Below, one piece after another: positions 60,697 through 64,000 of a stretch of 64,000 nucleotides of DNA (the first letter of the stretch is position 1; the number at the start of each line of letters is the position of its first letter). Where the stretch lies: NCBI RefSeq assembly GCF_030814475.1, contig NZ_JAUSVF010000002.1, positions 1 through 64,000 on the forward strand. The letters are read 5' to 3'. The notes below the pieces were generated by a model, which ran no database searches, was not told the DNA's origin, and worked only from the letters and a program-made list of their open reading frames with translations. The position numbers were made by a program, and so were the translations under genes. Source of the stretch: Pararhizobium capsulatum DSM 1112. GTDB taxonomy: Bacteria; Pseudomonadota; Alphaproteobacteria; Rhizobiales; Rhizobiaceae.

Positions 60697-61566
60697 ATGT
60701 CTCTGTTTGCGGCTCACCCCACTGCCCTCTCCCTTGCACCACCCGTCGCCAGGCCGATCCGGTGGGGCCAGATTTTGACCGGTGCCAGCGCGATCCTCGC
60801 GCTGGCTTTCTTCGGCATGATCGTCGCGCAGAGCCAAAGCATTCAATGGGCGGAAATCCCGCATTACCTCATCCATCCGTCCATTTTGAGCGGCGTTCTC
60901 CTGACGCTGGAACTGACGGCTGGCGCCATGGTGTTCGGGATTATCCTCGGATGCCTTCTCGCCCTGATGGCAACCTCGCAAAATGTGGTTCTGAAGGCGA
61001 TTGCGGCAGGCTTTGTCTGGTGGTTTCGCGGCGTGCCGCTGATCGTTCAGATCTTCTTCTGGTTCAACATAGCTCTCTTCATCCCGCAGGTCGGGATGGG
61101 AGACTACAGCATCTCGATCAACGACCTCGTGACGCCAGCCTTTGCGGGGTTCCTTGCGCTCGGCCTGCATGAAGCGGCCAACATGGCGGAGATCATACGC
61201 GGCGGCCTCGTCGCCGTCGATAAAGGGCAGCGCGAGGCAGCAACGGCACTTGGGCTGAAGCCGAGACAGACCTTCCTCACCGTCGTCCTGCCGCAGGCGG
61301 CGCGCCTCATCGTTCCACCGACCGGGAACCAGGCCATCGGCATGCTCAAGGCCAGCGCCATCGTCTCGGTCATCGGCATGCAGGATCTGTTGACCCAGGC
61401 GCAGGCGATCTACGCCCGCAACTTCCTGGTCATCGAACTGCTGTTCGTCGCCTCGATTTGGTACCTCGCCATCACCACCGTCGCCTCGATCGGCCAGCAT
61501 TATCTCGAAAAAAGCCTCCAACCCAAGAACCGCAGCGCAGCAGGAAAACCCAAGCGGCGTGCATAG
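60697..61566 (+). CDS. amino acid-type ABC transporter permease (HisM/GlnP family)
   Basis: 289-residue permease with about five to six helices, MVFGIILGCLLALM, FRGVPLIVQIFFW and the EAA loop REAATALGLKPRQTFLTVVLPQAARLIVPPTGN in outline. It follows the SBP stop by four bases. It probably homodimerises and shares an ATPase encoded elsewhere. Confidence 0.87.
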   Translation: MSLFAAHPTALSLAPPVARPIRWGQILTGASAILALAFFGMIVAQSQSIQWAEIPHYLIHPSILSGVLLTLELTAGAMVFGIILGCLLALMATSQNVVLKAIAAGFVWWFRGVPLIVQIFFWFNIALFIPQVGMGDYSISINDLVTPAFAGFLALGLHEAANMAEIIRGGLVAVDKGQREAATALGLKPRQTFLTVVLPQAARLIVPPTGNQAIGMLKASAIVSVIGMQDLLTQAQAIYARNFLVIELLFVASIWYLAITTVASIGQHYLEKSLQPKNRSAAGKPKRRA

Positions 61567-61629
61567 CGTCCTCAACATCAAGGACGCCATCGAAGCGCGT
61601 CCAATCAGGAAACACCAAGGAGTTTTGCC

Positions 61630-62760
61630 ATGAAACTGGGTATCGACAGCATCAAACTGCCGGAGTCGAAAAAACGCGGTCCGCTGGCCAGTCTGGACCA
61701 CGTCAAGGAACTGGGGCTCGCTGGCATCTTCTTCAGCACGGTGCTCGACATGAGCCCGACGCTGGACCCCGGCGCCCTGCGCGACATCCGCGCGAAAGCT
61801 GATGAGCTGGGGCTCTACCTCGAGAGCGGCATCGGCAAGGTCAATCCCTATTGCAGCGCCGAAGAACCGGCACTGCGCGCGGCCGGCGGCGGCGACATCA
61901 TTGCCGGCTTCACCCGCATGATAGAGGCGAGCGCCGCGATCGGCTGCTTCGAGCTTTGGGTCGCGCCGGGCAATTTCAAATCCGAATATCGCGGGCGGCT
62001 CGCCAATGACCGGTTTCGCACCGACGTGACCTGGGAAGAGCAGTTGGCCGGCATCGAAAAGGTGCTGCGGAAGCTCGCGCCCGTCACGCGCGCCCATGGC
62101 GCCCACATGAACATTGAAACCCATGACGAAATCACCTCGTTCGAAATCCTGCGACTGATCGAGAAGGTGGGCGCTGACTGCGTCGGCGTCGTTTTCGATA
62201 CTGCAAACGGATTGCAGCGGGCGGAACATCCGGTTTTCGCCGCCAAACGCTTGGCGCCCTATATCCGCCAGACACACATGAAGGATGCCTATGTCGGCCG
62301 TGCGCCCGGCGGCCTCGATTTCCAGACCCGGCCCTGCGGCGACGGCATCGTCGATTTCGCCACGATCCTGCCTATTCTCGCGGAGGCCAATCCCCAGCTC
62401 AACCTATCGCTCGAAGTGGCCCAGTCGGTTGAGGACAAGCCGCGCAAGGCCAATCCGCGCCAGTGCATCGAGATCGATGACCCGCTCTGGCGCGCGGGCC
62501 ATCCGGACCTGACCGCGGATGAACTCGCAGCCTACAGGGACATGGTCGATGCCTACGCAAGGCGGGTTTCATCCGGCGAAGTAGCGAACTGGGAGGTATA
62601 CGAGGCGAGCCAGTACGGCTATCCGACCTACGAAAACCAGTCCTACGGCTTCAACGAAGCCATAGGCTTCATAAAGACCTCGGCTCGTCATATTGAAACA
62701 ATCTGCAAGGAGAAGAGTATCGTGCTTTCTTGCCCAGCCGCCAAACAGAAAGCCGCTTAA
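61630..62760 (+). CDS. sugar phosphate isomerase/epimerase-type TIM barrel protein
   Basis: 376-residue protein of the xylose-isomerase-like TIM barrel (AP_endonuc_2) family. It has GLAGIFFSTVLDMSPTLDP, metal-site candidates in NIETHDEITSFEI (Glu/His), VVFDTANGL (Asp), RQTHMKDAY (His, Asp) and LSLEVAQSV (Glu). AAGGAG precedes the ATG. Such enzymes isomerise or epimerise free sugars, polyols or inositol derivatives, and the residues fit a divalent-metal site. It is cotranscribed with the SBP/permease pair, so the imported ligand is probably sugar-derived or an amino-sugar acid rather than an ordinary amino acid. Confidence 0.85.
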   Translation: MKLGIDSIKLPESKKRGPLASLDHVKELGLAGIFFSTVLDMSPTLDPGALRDIRAKADELGLYLESGIGKVNPYCSAEEPALRAAGGGDIIAGFTRMIEASAAIGCFELWVAPGNFKSEYRGRLANDRFRTDVTWEEQLAGIEKVLRKLAPVTRAHGAHMNIETHDEITSFEILRLIEKVGADCVGVVFDTANGLQRAEHPVFAAKRLAPYIRQTHMKDAYVGRAPGGLDFQTRPCGDGIVDFATILPILAEANPQLNLSLEVAQSVEDKPRKANPRQCIEIDDPLWRAGHPDLTADELAAYRDMVDAYARRVSSGEVANWEVYEASQYGYPTYENQSYGFNEAIGFIKTSARHIETICKEKSIVLSCPAAKQKAA

Positions 62761-62823
62761 AACGCGCGACGGGGTGTTGACGGAACATGACTGCCAACAC
62801 CCTGCAAGAAGTCGTTGAAGACC

Positions 62824-62841
62824 CGCAAACGGTCGTTTGCG
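62824..62841. promoter_or_regulatory. inverted repeat CGCAAAC-GGTC-GTTTGCG
   Basis: Perfect 7-bp arms with a 4-nt spacer, 64 bp past the isomerase stop and 100 bp before the GntR-type gene. No T-run follows. It may be a weak hairpin terminator or an operator of the regulator. Confidence 0.45.
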
Positions 62842-62940
62842 CACGAATATTCTTATGGAAATAATTATGGCATGCAGCTATCTGGGGTGCGGAGTGATCG
62901 GATGCCCGTTCGATGCCCCGGATTCGATGTGGAGAAGGCC

Positions 62941-63687
62941 ATGAAAAGGACGCGCCGTCAAAGCGCCAAGACGATGCCCGCAGCCAATGGCGCAGCGGAC
63001 GCTGCAGATAGCAACGATGATGTCTCCGAGCGTATCCGCGCCACGCTGGCCGCGGCCATCGGAGAAGGCGCCCTGAAGCCCGGCACCAAGATTCTCGAAG
63101 AAGCGATCGCCGAGCATTTCGGGGTCAGCCGGACAGTGGTTCGCGGTGCGCTTGGCGTACTGGAAAGCGACCACCTCCTGGAGCGGAAAAGAAACCGCGG
63201 CACCTTCGTCGCCGAGCCGAGCCTCGAGCAGTCCAAAAACCTGTTCGAAGCGCGTCGAAGAATTGAAAGCCTCCTCCTGGAACTCGTTGTTTTGCGGGCA
63301 ACACCGGAACTGCTGGATGAGCTTGAAAGACTGACGGACCAGGAAGAGCACATCCACCACCACGGCGACGAAAAGTCTAAGACGGTCCTCTCCGGCAAGT
63401 TCCACATTGCCTTGGCCGAGATCGCCGGCAATCCGGTGCTGACCGAAGTGCTCACCAAGATCGTCGCCCGCCTCTCCCTTGTCATGTCGCTCTACGAAGA
63501 AGAGCGCAAAGACGACTGCGGCGCCGACCACCACCGCATGATCGTGGCTGCTCTAAAAGCCAAGGATTTGGCCAAGGCCCAGCAATTGATGGATCACCAT
63601 CTCGCTGACATCGAAGGTCGCGTCCGCCTCACCGAAGGACAGGGCGATCGGCATACGTTTCTGGCTGTGTTGGAGAATTTCTCATAA
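62941..63687 (+). CDS. GntR-family transcriptional regulator, FadR/FCD subfamily
   Basis: 248-residue regulator. The GntR winged HTH is at about 28-92 (LKPGTKILEEAIAEHFGVSRTVVRGALGVLESDHLLERKRNRGTFV in outline) and an all-helical FCD domain at about 99-240. The metal-ligand histidines lie in KFHIALAEIAGN, DHHRMIVAALKA and MDHHLADIE. GGAGAAGG precedes the ATG at 62941; the frame is open 42 codons further but without support. It probably represses the preceding SBP-permease-isomerase operon in response to a carboxylate-bearing ligand. Confidence 0.9.
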   Translation: MKRTRRQSAKTMPAANGAADAADSNDDVSERIRATLAAAIGEGALKPGTKILEEAIAEHFGVSRTVVRGALGVLESDHLLERKRNRGTFVAEPSLEQSKNLFEARRRIESLLLELVVLRATPELLDELERLTDQEEHIHHHGDEKSKTVLSGKFHIALAEIAGNPVLTEVLTKIVARLSLVMSLYEEERKDDCGADHHRMIVAALKAKDLAKAQQLMDHHLADIEGRVRLTEGQGDRHTFLAVLENFS

Positions 63688-63717
63688 ATTTGTATGATTA
63701 TGGAAGAAGTCCATTGA

Positions 63718-63797
63718 TCTCGAACTCCTTCCAGCCAATCGAGTTCGAGACGATGTCTCGATTTTGGGTTTTCGAGACTGTACCGCCATAACGGCGG
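63718..63797. promoter_or_regulatory. nested, mutually exclusive hairpins downstream of the GntR gene
   Basis: Segment 1 TCTCGAACTC (63718-63727) pairs perfectly with segment 2 GAGTTCGAGA (63741-63750). CGAGAC (63746-63751) of segment 2 can instead pair with GTCTCG (63755-63760), which can pair in turn with CGAGAC (63773-63778). ATTTTGGGTTTT follows segment 3, and a CCGCC/GGCGG hairpin follows at 63783-63797. The arrangement could be a terminator for gntR. Confidence 0.4.
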
Positions 63798-63894
63798 GGA
63801 AGAGCTACTCCCTCTCCCTCCGCTCGATTAGTCGTTCAGCTCAGCCACCAATCTCCAATACTGGATTGCTGGAGCGAGTCGGCCTGCGTAAGGC

Positions 63895-64000
63895 TTATCT
63901 GTCTACCGATGCCATCGACGCATAACGGTCGCCGATCGCGGCCCCAACGGGCAGGATCTCATTGATGCGCGCAAGGTCGGCCTCGTTAAGCACCACGTCG
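63895..64000 (-). CDS. aldo/keto reductase, C-terminal part
   Basis: Minus-strand frame entering from the right edge, 34 residues to a TAA at 63895-63897: DVVLNEADLARINEILPVG..., GDRYASMASVDR. The LxxxDLARIxEILPxGAAxGxRY pattern is the usual C-terminal helix and tail of aldo/keto reductases that use NADPH. The catalytic part lies outside the window. Confidence 0.7.
   Translation of the reverse strand, partial: DVVLNEADLARINEILPVGAAIGDRYASMASVDR

Noticed and set aside
60661..62277. 538-codon minus-strand open frame
   Set aside because: Antisense to the permease and isomerase genes; no ribosome site and no domain.
59634..62862. TATGGAAAT shared by the SBP promoter (59634) and the gntR upstream region (62854)
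   Set aside because: A 9-mer shared between two windows of several hundred bases is expected by chance; no symmetry or fixed spacing.
1..64000. CRISPR array, rRNA or tRNA genes
   Set aside because: No regularly spaced repeats and no rRNA or tRNA signature sequence were recognised on either strand; a covariance-model search would be needed to exclude small RNAs.

Overview
The window is high-GC DNA of alphaproteobacterial, most probably Rhizobiaceae (Rhizobium/Agrobacterium-like), character. This rests on the ABC-transporter-dominated gene content, rhizobial-looking small proteins, phosphoketolase beside a COG5368 glucoamylase-type protein, and a taste for dense, overlapping operons. No rRNA, tRNA, CRISPR array or replication origin was seen. 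About 13 ABC/ECF-type uptake systems or parts of systems occupy roughly half of the sequence, which suggests a chromid/megaplasmid or an accessory chromosomal region specialised in scavenging.

Layout. (1) 0-3.7 kb: the end of an antibiotic-biosynthesis-monooxygenase-type protein, then a complete four-part ECF vitamin-type importer (S, T, two ATPases) and a PPC/DUF296 protein. (2) 3.8-32.9 kb: a large organosulfur region. It holds an eight-gene minus-strand run (SsuABC-like importer, membrane protein, O-acetylhomoserine sulfhydrylase, polar amino acid SBP and permease, homocysteine methyltransferase). It also holds two separate methionine importers (metQNI), one of them in an operon with a methionine/kynurenine-type aminotransferase, an IPNS-like 2OG-Fe(II) oxygenase, serine acetyltransferase and a CmoJ/NtaA-like flavin monooxygenase. 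A dimethylsulfide-monooxygenase-like (DmoA) flavoprotein with a desaturase-like di-iron protein, a five-gene peptide-type importer, a lone PhnD-like binding protein, and an AprA-like flavoprotein with a 2x[4Fe-4S] ferredoxin complete it. A shared dyad, TCTA-N9-TAGA, lies in several of the upstream regions and is the best candidate for an undescribed regulon.

(3) 32.9-37 kb: a scar region with a deleted aldo/keto reductase pseudogene, an orphan terminator, small hypothetical genes, an accessory-looking rsgA and a frameshifted IS91-family transposase. (4) 37-46.5 kb: a catabolic island with an Lrp-type regulator behind duplicated operators, hydantoinase/oxoprolinase, DUF917, a complete five-gene peptide/nickel-type importer, a decayed isochorismatase-family hydrolase and an SDR, closed by a terminator and an IS5-like remnant. 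(5) 47-53 kb: COG5368 protein, phosphoketolase, a CBS-BON protein, and truncated alcohol dehydrogenase and tyrosine recombinase remnants. (6) 53-59 kb: a minus-strand operon of a spermidine/putrescine-type importer, a creatinase-like M24 protein that lacks the metal ligands, and a flavin-reductase-like protein. (7) 59.7-63.7 kb: SBP, permease, TIM-barrel isomerase and a GntR/FCD regulator. The window ends in the C-terminus of another aldo/keto reductase.

How it fits together: region 2 looks like a sulfur-scavenging programme in which importers bring in sulfonates, methionine and thioethers. Flavin and 2OG oxygenases would open C-S bonds, and CysE, MetY and the homocysteine methyltransferase would rebuild cysteine and methionine. 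Regions 4, 6 and 7 are independent import-plus-catabolism modules for amide/lactam, amine-like and polyol/sugar-like substrates. All substrate assignments are inference from family membership and neighbourhood.
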